From Tepidiphilus sp. J10 (GTDB lineage Bacteria > Pseudomonadota > Gammaproteobacteria > Burkholderiales > Thiobacillaceae): DNA of 56,675 bases. Positions 1-7,646 of this stretch are shown here, in pieces. A program made the translations under genes and the position numbers. Each line of letters opens with the position of its first letter. Position 1 is the first letter of the stretch. The notes under the pieces were generated by a model. That model did no database searches, was not told where the DNA came from, and saw only the letters and a program-made list of their open reading frames with translations. Location of the stretch: NCBI GenBank assembly GCA_945897955.1, contig CAMDGQ010000020.1, positions 1-56,675 on the forward strand, given 5' to 3'.

Positions 1-2
1 GC

Positions 3-275
3 ATGGGCTTCAACATCCTCACGCGAATTTCTGGAAAGGTGATCTTTCGCGGACGTACCCGGCGCAACGCGGCTTTCTATTCCCTGGGTTCGCCTGAATG
101 GCCCTGTCCCGGTTTCCTGGATGGTTTCCGTGTAGCGGATGAAACGCTACGTGGCGGCATCGAAAATGAATCCGCTACGCCGGAACCCGCGCCAATGCTG
201 GGATGTAGCGGATGTAGCGGATGTAGCGGCATTTCCGGGGACGGTGGAAAACGAGAGGGTGACAGAAAATGCTGA
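3..275 (+). CDS. Hypothetical protein or C-terminal end of a truncated upstream gene
   Basis: An open frame of 90 codons starts at the window edge and ends with an overlap onto the primase start (ATGCTGA at 269-275), the same junction style as the following genes. That suggests it is the tail of a real upstream gene. Its last 50 residues repeat the tail of the primase: both contain RVADETLR, then SATPEPAPMLGCSG. The segment is low complexity (CSG repeated three times, from the GTAGCGGAT tandem). No domain is recognised. The true start may lie outside the window. Confidence 0.35.
   Translation: MGFNILTRISGKVIFRGRTRRNAAFYSLGSPEWPCPGFLDGFRVADETLRGGIENESATPEPAPMLGCSGCSGCSGISGDGGKREGDRKC
128..232. 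repeat. Repeat block R1 with tandem GTAGCGGAT 9-mers
   Basis: Positions 128-211 align without gaps to 2653-2736 (offset 2525), with about 10 mismatches in 84. Inside are GTAGCGGAT at 132-140, its inverse ATCCGCTAC at 170-178, and three head-to-tail copies at 205-231 (the last one degenerate). Both blocks sit at the 3' end of a reading frame, so they are also translated. The arrangement of direct and inverted short repeats around a primase gene resembles iterons or protein-binding sites; that role is inferred. Confidence 0.8.
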
Positions 276-2794
276 ATGACCTGGAACGCATCCGCGAAGC
301 CCTGCAATTCATCCCGGCCAGCGACCGCGACACCTGGGTGAAGATGGGCATGGCGATCAAGTCCGAAGTCGGGCATGAAGGCTTCGATACCTGGGACGCA
401 TGGAGCCAGCAAGCCGAGTCCTACAACCAGCGTGATGCGCGCGATGTGTGGAGGAGCCTGAAGGCCGGCGGCGGGGTGAGCATCGGCACCCTGTACCACG
501 AAGCCAAGGCGGCCGGCTGGCGCGATGATGGGCTGCACCAGGCACCGACACCCGAAGCGCTTGCAGAGCGGCGGCGGGATGCGTCGGAACGGGCGGCGAA
601 GGAAGAAGCCGAGACTGCGCGCGAGCGTGCTGAGGCCGCGAGCAAGGTGGCGGCGATCTGGAAGGATGCACTGCCGGCGCGTGAGAATCATGCCTACCTG
701 GACCGCAAGCGTGTCAAACCCGTCTCGACCCTGCGGGAACTGCCGATCAACCGCCTGGAAATGCTACTGGGCTATCTGCCCAAGTCCAAAGGCGAAGCCC
801 TGGCAGGGCGCGTGCTGGTGGCCCCGGTGAAGGTGGGCAACAAGGTTTCCACGGCGGAACTGATCGACGAAGCCGGGCGCAAGTCGGCAATCTACGGCGG
901 AGCGAAGGCCGGCGGATATTGGGCGGCGCAACCCCTGCCCGATGGCGACGGGGCCGGCGTGACCCTGTTGATCGGTGAAGGCGTGGCGACATGCCTATCA
1001 GCCCGAGAGGCAACCGGACACCCTGCCGTTGCGGCGTTGTCGGCTGGCAACCTGCCGGCGGTGGCGAAGGCCATGCGCGAACGCTACCCGGCGGCGGCGC
1101 TGGTGATCCTGGCCGATCTGGTGAAGGCGACCGGCGAGCCTGATCCCCATGCCATCGAAGCGGCGCGCGAGGTGGGCGGCGTGGTGGCGGTTCCCGACTT
1201 CGGCATCGACCGTGATCCCGACATGAAGGACATGAACGACCTGGCGCAACTGTGCGGCCTGGATGCCGTAGGGCGCTGCATAGCGAACGCGGCGACGATG
1301 GCAATGCCATTGCTACAACCGGACGAACCAATCGCCCCGGAATCCCCCCTGGCCGGCGAGACAAACGCCGATGAAGTGGATGCCATCAAGCGCATGGCGG
1401 CGCTGTCTCCGGTGGAGTACGACCGCACCCGCAAGGTTGAAGCCGAGGCCCTGGGCATCCGCCCTGCAACACTCGACAAGCTGGTGATCCAGGCGCGCAA
1501 GGATGAGGAAAGCACCGGCCTTGACTTCGATGACGTAGACCCATGGCCGCATCCGGTCAACCCGGCGGAACTATTGATCGAGGTATCGGCCACGGTGCAC
1601 CGCTTCATCATCTGCCAGCCCGAGACCGCCGATGCCGTGGCCCTGTGGGCGGCGATGACGTGGTTCATGGACGTGGTGCAGATAGCCCCCCTAGCCATCA
1701 TCACGGCCCCGGAGAAGCGGTGTGGAAAGTCGGTGTTGCTGTTTCTGCTGGGACGCCTGTCTTACCGGCCATTGACCGCTTCCAACATCACGCCGGCAGC
1801 GCTGTTCAGGTCCATTGACGCCTGGAAGCCGACCCTGTTGGTTGATGAATCCGACGCCTTCATGCGCGAAAACGAGGAACTGCGCGGCTTGCTCAACTGC
1901 GGACACACCCGAGATAGCGCGTACATCATCCGCACCGTGGGCGAGGATTTCACGCCTACCCGGTTCAACGTGTGGGGTGCGAAAGCGCTTGCCGGCATCG
2001 GCCACCTGGCGGACACCCTCATGGATAGATCGGTAACGCTCGAACTGCGGCGCAAGTTGCCTCATGAGGTTGTGGAGCGCCTGCGCTATGCCGAGCCTGG
2101 CCTGTTCGATGACCTGACCGCCAAGCTGGCCCGCTTCGCCGAAGATCATCGGGACGCGGTGCGGTGTGCCCGGCCTGCGCTACCTGCCAGCCTCAACGAC
2201 CGCGCTCAAGACAATTGGGAACCGCTTCTTGCCATCGCCGATGTTGCCGGCGGTGCCTGGCCCGACCTGGCGAGGAAAGCGGCGCTGAAACTCTCCGGTG
2301 TGGACAGTCCGACCATGAGTACCAGCACCGAACTACTTGCCGACATTCAGGAAGTGTTCGAGCGCAAGCGGGCAAGCAAAATCAGCACGGCGGACTTGAT
2401 CGAGGCGCTATGTGACGATGATGAAAAGGTGTGGTCAACCTTCAACCGTGGCCGCCCGGTAAGCCCTCGCCAGATTGCAAAGCGCCTGGCGGACTTTGGC
2501 GTCAAATCGAAGAATGTTCGCATCGGCTACGACGTGACAAAGGGCTTCGACCTGGAGCAATTTCAAGAGGCATTCGCGCGTTATCTCTCTACCCCCCCGG
2601 AAAATCCGCTACATCCGCTACAAACTCCGGAAGCCAGTAACGGCGCGGCTTCCCGTGTAGCGGATGAAACGCTACGTAGCAGCGGAAAAAGCCCATCCGC
2701 TACGCCGGAACCCGCGCCAATGCTGGGATGTAGCGGTGTAGCGGATAAAAACGGGGTATCAGCAGACTGCAACGATGTGGAGGCCGAACTATGA
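269..2794 (+). CDS. Phage/plasmid-type primase-helicase (PriCT-2, Toprim, DUF3631)
   Basis: An 841-residue replication protein of the type found in satellite prophages and mobilisable islands; it should prime and unwind DNA at the element's origin. Residues 1-90 look like a PriCT-2 domain (LERIREALQFIPASDRDTW, then SIGTLYHEAKAAGW). Residues about 150-320 form a Toprim-like primase core with the motif LLIGEGVATCLSA. Residues about 440-640 are a DUF3631-type P-loop ATPase with Walker A APEKRCGKS and a LLVDESD Walker B. The last 70 residues are a low-complexity tail encoded by repeat block R2. The start ATG overlaps the preceding frame, and the stop overlaps the next gene by ATGA. Confidence 0.88.
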   Translation: MLNDLERIREALQFIPASDRDTWVKMGMAIKSEVGHEGFDTWDAWSQQAESYNQRDARDVWRSLKAGGGVSIGTLYHEAKAAGWRDDGLHQAPTPEALAERRRDASERAAKEEAETARERAEAASKVAAIWKDALPARENHAYLDRKRVKPVSTLRELPINRLEMLLGYLPKSKGEALAGRVLVAPVKVGNKVSTAELIDEAGRKSAIYGGAKAGGYWAAQPLPDGDGAGVTLLIGEGVATCLSAREATGHPAVAALSAGNLPAVAKAMRERYPAAALVILADLVKATGEPDPHAIEAAREVGGVVAVPDFGIDRDPDMKDMNDLAQLCGLDAVGRCIANAATMAMPLLQPDEPIAPESPLAGETNADEVDAIKRMAALSPVEYDRTRKVEAEALGIRPATLDKLVIQARKDEESTGLDFDDVDPWPHPVNPAELLIEVSATVHRFIICQPETADAVALWAAMTWFMDVVQIAPLAIITAPEKRCGKSVLLFLLGRLSYRPLTASNITPAALFRSIDAWKPTLLVDESDAFMRENEELRGLLNCGHTRDSAYIIRTVGEDFTPTRFNVWGAKALAGIGHLADTLMDRSVTLELRRKLPHEVVERLRYAEPGLFDDLTAKLARFAEDHRDAVRCARPALPASLNDRAQDNWEPLLAIADVAGGAWPDLARKAALKLSGVDSPTMSTSTELLADIQEVFERKRASKISTADLIEALCDDDEKVWSTFNRGRPVSPRQIAKRLADFGVKSKNVRIGYDVTKGFDLEQFQEAFARYLSTPPENPLHPLQTPEASNGAASRVADETLRSSGKSPSATPEPAPMLGCSGVADKNGVSADCNDVEAEL
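2604..2746. repeat. Repeat block R2 with GTAGCGGAT / ATCCGCTAC 9-mers
   Basis: This is the second copy of the block at 128-211, at the 3' end of the primase gene. ATCCGCTAC occurs twice in tandem at 2604-2621, GTAGCGGAT at 2657-2665, the inverse at 2695-2703, a truncated copy at 2730-2736 and a full copy at 2738-2746. The two blocks bracket the primase coding sequence. Confidence 0.8.
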
Positions 2795-3126
2795 CCGCCT
2801 CTACCGTCTCCCGTCTGATCGACCAAGCCCGCGCCGATGGCCTGGAACTGGTGCCGAATGGTGACCGGCTCAAGCTGCGAGGACCGGCCGATGTGGTTGC
2901 ACGGTGGAAGCCTCGCCTCGCCGAACAGAAGGCCGGCATCATCGCCGCGCTGACGCACCCCATCCCGCCCGACCTGGACCGCCTGATCCAGCGAGCGGCG
3001 ACGTACTGGGAGTATTCCCCTGACGACCTCGCAGTGATCCACCAGGCCGCCCGACGTGACCCGGAAGGGTTGCGCCTGGCGCTGGAAAACGACGTGGCTT
3101 TCCGGCGCGGGGTAGTCCCATGCTGA
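2791..3126 (+). CDS. Small protein with TubC-like N-terminal docking fold
   Basis: A 111-residue protein translationally coupled to the primase (ATGA overlap at 2791-2794). Residues 1-57 (SRLIDQARADGLELVPNGD, ending KAGIIAALTH) follow the pattern of the TubC N-terminal docking domain: a helix, a short hairpin with a GDRLKLRG turn, then a helix ending in KxxIIAAL. Such domains occur as stand-alone small proteins next to primases in phage-like elements, where their role is unknown. The C-terminal half (DLDRLIQRAATYWEYSPDDL) is not recognised. The family match is from memory of the pattern. Confidence 0.65.
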   Translation: MTASTVSRLIDQARADGLELVPNGDRLKLRGPADVVARWKPRLAEQKAGIIAALTHPIPPDLDRLIQRAATYWEYSPDDLAVIHQAARRDPEGLRLALENDVAFRRGVVPC

Positions 3127-3214
3127 AGCACCGGCATGGTTTCCGGGCACCCGGGAAGGTTTCTCGAAGGTTTCCCGAAGGTTTTCAGAAACCATGGTTT
3201 TCCGACGCACTCCC

Positions 3215-3411
3215 CCAAGCTTGGCGGGCCAAGCCAAGCTTGGAATCCCCGGATTTTCTAAGGCACTCCGCCAAGCAACGGCCAAGCCTGGGGGACTCAA
3301 TAACCGGAATTCCGGCTTTCCCACCAAGCTTGGCACCCCTGAATTTTCCGAGGCACTCCGCCAAGCTTGGCGAAAAGCGGGAATTCCCGCTATTGACCCC
3401 GCCAAGCTTGG
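3215..3411. repeat. Array of CCAAGCTTGG palindromes
   Basis: The 10-bp palindrome CCAAGCTTGG is present at 3215-3224, 3234-3243, 3324-3333, 3361-3370 and 3402-3411, with degenerate copies near 3271-3288. A longer direct repeat, AGGCACTCCGCCAAGC, occurs at 3261-3276 and 3351-3366, 90 bp apart. The array fills the 317-bp gap between the TubC-like gene and the HTH regulator, which otherwise has no convincing gene. It could be an operator array for that regulator, a replication origin or a partition site. Confidence 0.85.
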
Positions 3412-3443
3412 CACCGAAGAACCAACCACACGAAGGGGTAGTA

Positions 3444-4073
3444 ATGCAGCAACTTGAAGACGATTCCTGTGAACATAAAGATGCCGCCGTGCGCAGAATC
3501 TTAGGAAGCCGCTTGGCCGAGGCGAGGAAGCTATGCGGGATGCGTCAAAACCGTGCAGCCGAGTTACTGGGCCTGCGGTGCGGTGGCGATCTGGAGGAAA
3601 TGGAAACATCAGCGGACAACAGGCGCATTCCATTGTGGCTGATCGTGCGGGCCGCGAAGCTGTACGACGTTTCCTTTGATTACCTCTATGGCGCATCCGA
3701 CGATTGGGAGGCCGGCATTCGCCGCCCGCTGCATCTTTGGATGGTTGAGGAACTGCACCAATCGAGAGCGGAAATGATGCGGCAGTACATCGGCCTTCAG
3801 GTGCGCATCGACACCCTCCAAGAAATCATCCCGGAACTACTCAAGACCGCCGCCGATACCGGCGAGGCGCTGCGAGCATTCCGGGAATCGACCCCTGAAT
3901 TCGATGACATGCCAGCCGGAAGCAGGCTCGTCTACAGCATCGAACGCATGGGCAGCCTTGCAACCGATGCCGACCATTCGCTTGCGCGATTCATCAGCGA
4001 GCTACGGCACACAGAACCCACCGCCACCAGTTCCACCACCACCACCAAGGAGTTTCACCATGAACCTGAATGA
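3444..4073 (+). CDS. XRE-like HTH regulator of the island
   Basis: A 209-residue protein. Residues about 18-75 form a Cro/CI-type helix-turn-helix region (LGSRLAEARKLCGMRQNRAA, then IVRAAKLYDVSFDYLYG), a typical XRE arrangement ending in the D-YLYG motif. The rest is a helical domain of unknown role. The start is ATG 3444, preceded by AAGGGG at good spacing; the frame is open further upstream, but that part runs through the palindrome array and has no plausible start. The 3' end overlaps the next gene by 14 bp. Its natural binding sites may be the CCAAGCTTGG copies just upstream; this is inferred from position only. Confidence 0.7.
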   Translation: MQQLEDDSCEHKDAAVRRILGSRLAEARKLCGMRQNRAAELLGLRCGGDLEEMETSADNRRIPLWLIVRAAKLYDVSFDYLYGASDDWEAGIRRPLHLWMVEELHQSRAEMMRQYIGLQVRIDTLQEIIPELLKTAADTGEALRAFRESTPEFDDMPAGSRLVYSIERMGSLATDADHSLARFISELRHTEPTATSSTTTTKEFHHEPE

Positions 4074-4659
4074 CCTTCTGCCCCCCGACCTGGCCGCCGT
4101 CAAGCAGCTACAAGACAAGGCAGCACGCCGGCCCATTGAAGCGGTGCGGGCGGCAATCCTGGATACCATCACACAGGCGCACCCGGCAACCATCGCCATG
4201 CTTGCCGACCATATCCACCTGACCGCATTGCAGGAGCACAGCCGGGAATGCTTCGCGCTGGAGGCCGGAGATAGTGCCGCCATCGCGCCACTCTTGAGCG
4301 CCGTGTTCCGTCGATACATTGAGCTTGACGGCGAAATCACGGGCCTGAACAGCCGCATCAATGTCTACTCGACCGGCAAGGCGGAGAGGCACCGGGCCGT
4401 GCTGCTGGCTGCTGCTGGACTCGATCAAGATGAGATAGAGCGAATCATCGGCCCCGACCCGGTACACGACCTGAAAGGGCAACTTGCCATCCTGAAGGCC
4501 GAACACGATTCCTTGGGTGCGTTCCTGGCAACCAGGGACCGGCAACACCTGCCGCCAGACTTCCAGGCACCCGCCATACCGCCGAAGGTGACCATTCCCA
4601 TTGAACCCATCCCGACGCAGTTCCGAAGGGGCGCAATGCACGGCGAAGGAAGCCTTTGA
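4060..4659 (+). CDS. Hypothetical island protein
   Basis: A 199-residue soluble, mostly helical protein, starting at ATG 4060 behind a strong AAGGAG (4047-4052) that lies inside the end of the regulator gene, so the two are translated together. A central segment (LNSRINVYSTGKAERHRAVL, then LDQDEIERIIGPDP) looks like a regular helical bundle. The end is proline-rich. No family is recognised. It is the last gene before the gene-poor leader at 4660-5500. Confidence 0.65.
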   Translation: MNLNDLLPPDLAAVKQLQDKAARRPIEAVRAAILDTITQAHPATIAMLADHIHLTALQEHSRECFALEAGDSAAIAPLLSAVFRRYIELDGEITGLNSRINVYSTGKAERHRAVLLAAAGLDQDEIERIIGPDPVHDLKGQLAILKAEHDSLGAFLATRDRQHLPPDFQAPAIPPKVTIPIEPIPTQFRRGAMHGEGSL

Positions 4660-4872
4660 ATACAAGGGGCTGCTGGAAAGTTACTGTGAAAGTTACTCCA
4701 GTAACCGCCCGTTAACTTTCCCGTTGCTGCCAGCGGTGACCCGGAAACCCCTCATATCTGAGGAGTTGTCGATTTCCGCAATCAGCACCCGGGTGCCGTC
4801 CAGGTGCATGAAGTTGACCGGGTGCGCCATCCTCAACTAGAGTTGAATCAAGGGGTGCGGAAACGCTTCCCG

Positions 4873-4925
4873 GAAAGGCTTTCGTCGCTGGCTCGACCCC
4901 GGCAGAATCGAAAGCCTTTCTTTTT
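4873..4925 (+). terminator. Hairpin with 12-bp perfect stem and T tract
   Basis: GAAAGGCTTTCG (4873-4884) is exactly complementary to CGAAAGCCTTTC (4909-4920), followed by TTTTT. The 24-base loop is long for an intrinsic terminator, so it may instead be an RNA structure. It ends the transcription unit from the primase operon, or belongs to a small RNA. Confidence 0.55.
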
Positions 4926-5197
4926 GCCCATCCAGAACTACCCTTTCAAGCGTTCGCTGGCCTGCACGGAGAATGTCCACCTGTGCGGAATCAAGAGCTT
5001 CAGTGTCAATCCCCTTGAGGCTGCCAGCGAACACCCCACCCCTTGCTGCTGCCTGCTGGCCATTGACGGTCTCGCCAGTCGCGTCGAAACTATAGGCGTC
5101 ATGATGCCCTGCAGACGGTTCTGCGGGGAGAAGGCAGGAAGGTCCGGGTACAGCGCTCCGGCTGTGCGTACACCCCTGGTTCCCACCCATCTCGACA

Positions 5198-5248
5198 AAC
5201 GGGCTTGCTTCGGCTGGCCCGTTTTCATTTGGCCCGGCAATCTCGGGC
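5198..5248 (+). promoter_or_regulatory. Two adjacent hairpins with shared complementary arms
   Basis: AACGGGC (5198-5204) pairs with GCCCGTT (5217-5223), followed by TTC-ATTT. Immediately after, GCCCG (5232-5236) pairs with CGGGC (5244-5248). Because the GGGC and GCCC arms can also pair across the two hairpins, alternative folds are possible, as in an attenuator or antisense RNA. The function is inferred. Confidence 0.4.
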
Positions 5249-5500
5249 TTGATGCTTTCGCCGCCTGCTGGCACTTGACCAATCCGCCCGACCTGGCGCA
5301 TCCTGTTTTCACGGTGCTGAACACACCAAGGAAAAGCGGCTTTCCACCCCGACAGCGTGGTTTTTTTGCGCCTGTGCCCCGTAGATCAACGGGCGGATGC
5401 GTCAGTCCGTAAGGCTGGCGGCATGGCTTTTCCCATGTGTTCAACATCCGCCCACCCCGCCTTGAACAGTGGGGCCAATGACTCGAAAAGGAGCAACACC

Positions 5501-5686
5501 ATGCCCGATACCACCAATGCCGCCCACGGCACCGCAACACCCGCCCCCACCCCCTACACCGTCGCTCAGGTACTCCGGGCAGCGGACATAGCCGAACAAG
5601 CTACCCGGGCCATCTATCCCGCCATCCTGGCCGCCGTGCTGGAAGCCCTGCGCGCCGCCGATCTGGCGAATGGGGGCCAGTCATGA
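5501..5686 (+). CDS. Small hypothetical island protein (61 aa)
   Basis: A 61-residue protein starting at ATG 5501 behind a strong AAAGGAG. It is Ala/Pro/Thr-rich at the N-terminus, followed by an amphipathic helix pair (QVLRAADIAEQATRAIYPAI, then LEALRAADLANG). It is coupled to the next gene by an ATGA overlap. Small helical proteins of this sort are common next to leader regions in satellite prophages. No family is assigned. Confidence 0.6.
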   Translation: MPDTTNAAHGTATPAPTPYTVAQVLRAADIAEQATRAIYPAILAAVLEALRAADLANGGQS

Positions 5687-6030
5687 GCACCGACCGCACC
5701 AACAACCCCGGCCGCGCCCTGGAACCCTTCGTCTGGCATTCAAAGGGCATCGAAGATTTCCCCCATATCCGCACCCTGGACACCATCAAGAGCTTGGCAG
5801 GTGGCGTGTCCGCTGTCCTGGAGATTATCGAAGCCGACGAACTTAACGATGGCGACGCCGACACCTTCGGGCGCGTGCTGAGTGTCGGGCAGGTATCGGC
5901 ATTGATGCGCCTGGCCATCGCGGTATCGACCACCATTGAAGCCGAATGCGAAACGGCGATGGAGTGGGCGGCAGAGCACGGCGCGAACCGCATCAAGGGC
6001 ATGGCGGAACAGATGGAGCGCACCACCTGA
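5683..6030 (+). CDS. Hypothetical island protein (115 aa)
   Basis: A 115-residue soluble protein overlapping the preceding stop (ATGA). A long helical region (ALMRLAIAVSTTIEAECETA) follows an acidic segment rich in Asp and Glu. It is similar in layout to small phage proteins of unknown role that are encoded next to att sites. It is the last gene of the element and is followed by a clear terminator. Confidence 0.65.
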   Translation: MSTDRTNNPGRALEPFVWHSKGIEDFPHIRTLDTIKSLAGGVSAVLEIIEADELNDGDADTFGRVLSVGQVSALMRLAIAVSTTIEAECETAMEWAAEHGANRIKGMAEQMERTT

Positions 6031-6055
6031 CCATCGCCAGCAACCCACCACCAGA

Positions 6056-6077
6056 CCCGGCCATGTGCCGGGTTTTT
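6056..6077 (+). terminator. Rho-independent terminator at the end of the island
   Basis: CCCGGC (6056-6061), loop CATGT or near it, GCCGGG (6067-6072), then TTTTTT. It lies 25 bp after the last island gene and isolates it from the tRNA-Pro region. Confidence 0.85.
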
Positions 6078-6230
6078 TGTTTCTGCTGTGTGGTGACCGA
6101 CCACCACGGTGGATAGGCGCGCATGAGCATGGTCGTGTGCAGCGATCGTGCCCACCCTAGATGCAATTTCCGTACAGTTTCCGTACGGCCATTCTCTTAG
6201 GGCTGACGACTTTCGTAAGTGCTTGAATTT

Positions 6231-6309
<79 letters not shown>

Positions 6310-6410
6310 ACTTGAATTCGGCCGCAATTCGTATTGCTATTGCGACCGGTATTGCTGCTTCTTGCCAACCACATTGCATGTTCATTACTTGGCATGCGTT
6401 GTTGAGAATT

Positions 6411-7379
6411 TCAGAATTCTCGGTTAACCGCGAAGGCCGACAATTCTAGCAAAGCGTCCTTGTATTGGCTACCAGGTATTGAGGCAAGCGCAGCCTGGGC
6501 CAGGTCTGACTCGGTTTGCGCCTGACTTTGGGCATGTTTGAGGGCGCCTGTGCGTTGAACGATGCCAAGAATGCTTTGAAAGTTGCTTGCATCGCCTTCC
6601 CGTATGGCGCTGCGAATGATTTCCGCCTCTTCCGGAGTGCCATGCTTCATGGCGAACAGCAAAGGCAAGGTTGGCTTGCCTTCCGCAAGATCGTCACCTA
6701 CGTTCTTGCCAATCAAATCGGTTGTGCCCGAGTAGTCAAGCACATCATCGATGATCTGGAAGGCTGTGCCCAAATGCATGCCATAACTGCCCAAGGCATC
6801 CTCAACCTCACGCGGCGCTCCATTGACTATGGCGCCCAAACGGCCGGCTGCTTCGAACAGTTGAGCGGTTTTGTATCGAATGACACGCAAATACGCTGCT
6901 TCGTCGATATCCGGGTCATTGCAGTTCATGAGCTGCAGGACTTCGCCCTCGGCAATGATGTTGGTGGCATCGGACAGCACCTCCATCACACGCATATTGT
7001 TGGCAGACACCATCATCTGGAATGCGCGCGAATAAAGGAAATCTCCGACCAGAACGCTCGTCGCATTTCCGAACAAGGCATTTGCGGTGTCTCTGCCTCG
7101 ACGCAAGTCAGATGCATCAACCACGTCGTCATGCAGCAATGTGGCGGTATGAATAAATTCGACCACGGCAGCCATTTCATGGTGCAAAGCACCTTCATAG
7201 CCCAACGCATTGGCGGCCAGGACAACCAATGCCGGGCGTAAACGCTTGCCGCCACTTTGTATGATGTACTCGGAAACCTGCCTTACCAAGGCCACATCGG
7301 AATGCAAACGCGTTCGAATGACCCTGTCCACCTCCGCCATGTCGACTTCGAGGAGGGCTAGCATCTGAGGTTGGGTCAC
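6411..7379 (-). CDS. ispB: Polyprenyl (octaprenyl) diphosphate synthase
   Basis: Trans-type isoprenyl diphosphate synthase, making the long polyprenyl chain for the ubiquinone side chain from FPP and IPP. 322 residues, the usual length. Both aspartate-rich motifs are present: LLHDDVVDASDLRRG and IIDDVLDY, with GGKRLRP near residue 45. The start is a GTG at 7379; an ATG six codons in (7364) is an alternative, and neither has a strong Shine-Dalgarno. The gene sits between two tRNA genes read in the same direction; tRNA-Thr ends 32 bp upstream of the start, so a common transcript is likely. Confidence 0.93.
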   Translation of the reverse strand: MTQPQMLALLEVDMAEVDRVIRTRLHSDVALVRQVSEYIIQSGGKRLRPALVVLAANALGYEGALHHEMAAVVEFIHTATLLHDDVVDASDLRRGRDTANALFGNATSVLVGDFLYSRAFQMMVSANNMRVMEVLSDATNIIAEGEVLQLMNCNDPDIDEAAYLRVIRYKTAQLFEAAGRLGAIVNGAPREVEDALGSYGMHLGTAFQIIDDVLDYSGTTDLIGKNVGDDLAEGKPTLPLLFAMKHGTPEEAEIIRSAIREGDASNFQSILGIVQRTGALKHAQSQAQTESDLAQAALASIPGSQYKDALLELSAFAVNREF

Positions 7380-7411
7380 GGATGTAATGATTTCTGCTTA
7401 AGGAATTTGTT

Positions 7412-7487
<76 letters not shown>

Positions 7488-7503
7488 GACATTGCGGGCG
7501 CGG

Positions 7504-7509
7504 ATTATA
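7504..7509 (-). promoter_or_regulatory. -10 box of the tRNA-Thr promoter
   Basis: A perfect TATAAT (minus strand) lies 16 bp before the tRNA-Thr 5' end, followed by a GC-rich discriminator (CCGCGCCCGC) typical of stringently controlled stable RNA promoters. No good -35 is visible. Confidence 0.6.
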
Positions 7510-7646
7510 CATTGCCAGCCCGGCTTGCCCAGTTCGCGTTGTTCAACGTCATCAGGCAAATCCCGGTTCGTCTTTTTCAACCGGGCGCGGCCTCCCCGTA
7601 CTGCCGATTGATCATGTGAATCCTGTGCTGCGAGGGCAATTACACG

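Larger units (their letters stand above)
4660..5500. other. Gene-poor leader region with hairpins
   Basis: About 840 bp without a convincing protein gene. Long open frames exist on both strands, but none has a ribosome binding site or a recognisable family. The region holds a direct repeat GAAAGTTACT (near 4676-4700), an interrupted inverted repeat TCAACT-AG-AGTTGA (near 4833-4846), a terminator-like hairpin (4873-4925), a hairpin pair (5198-5248), a weak hairpin followed by seven T (5344-5367), and a leader running into the AAAGGAG of the gene at 5501. From memory it resembles the structured leader regions of P4-like elements that carry small regulatory RNAs; this is not proven here. Confidence 0.5.

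Noticed and set aside
201..232. Short tandem repeats that could suggest a CRISPR
   Set aside because: Nine-base units without spacers; not a CRISPR.
3120..3443. N-terminal extension of the HTH regulator frame through the palindrome array
   Set aside because: The translation is repetitive and lacks family similarity; ATG 3444 has a strong SD.
4804..5412. Possible plus-strand gene in the island leader
   Set aside because: No start with SD, no family, and it crosses two hairpins; more likely a leader RNA region. A minus-strand frame at 4837-5301 was rejected for the same reason.
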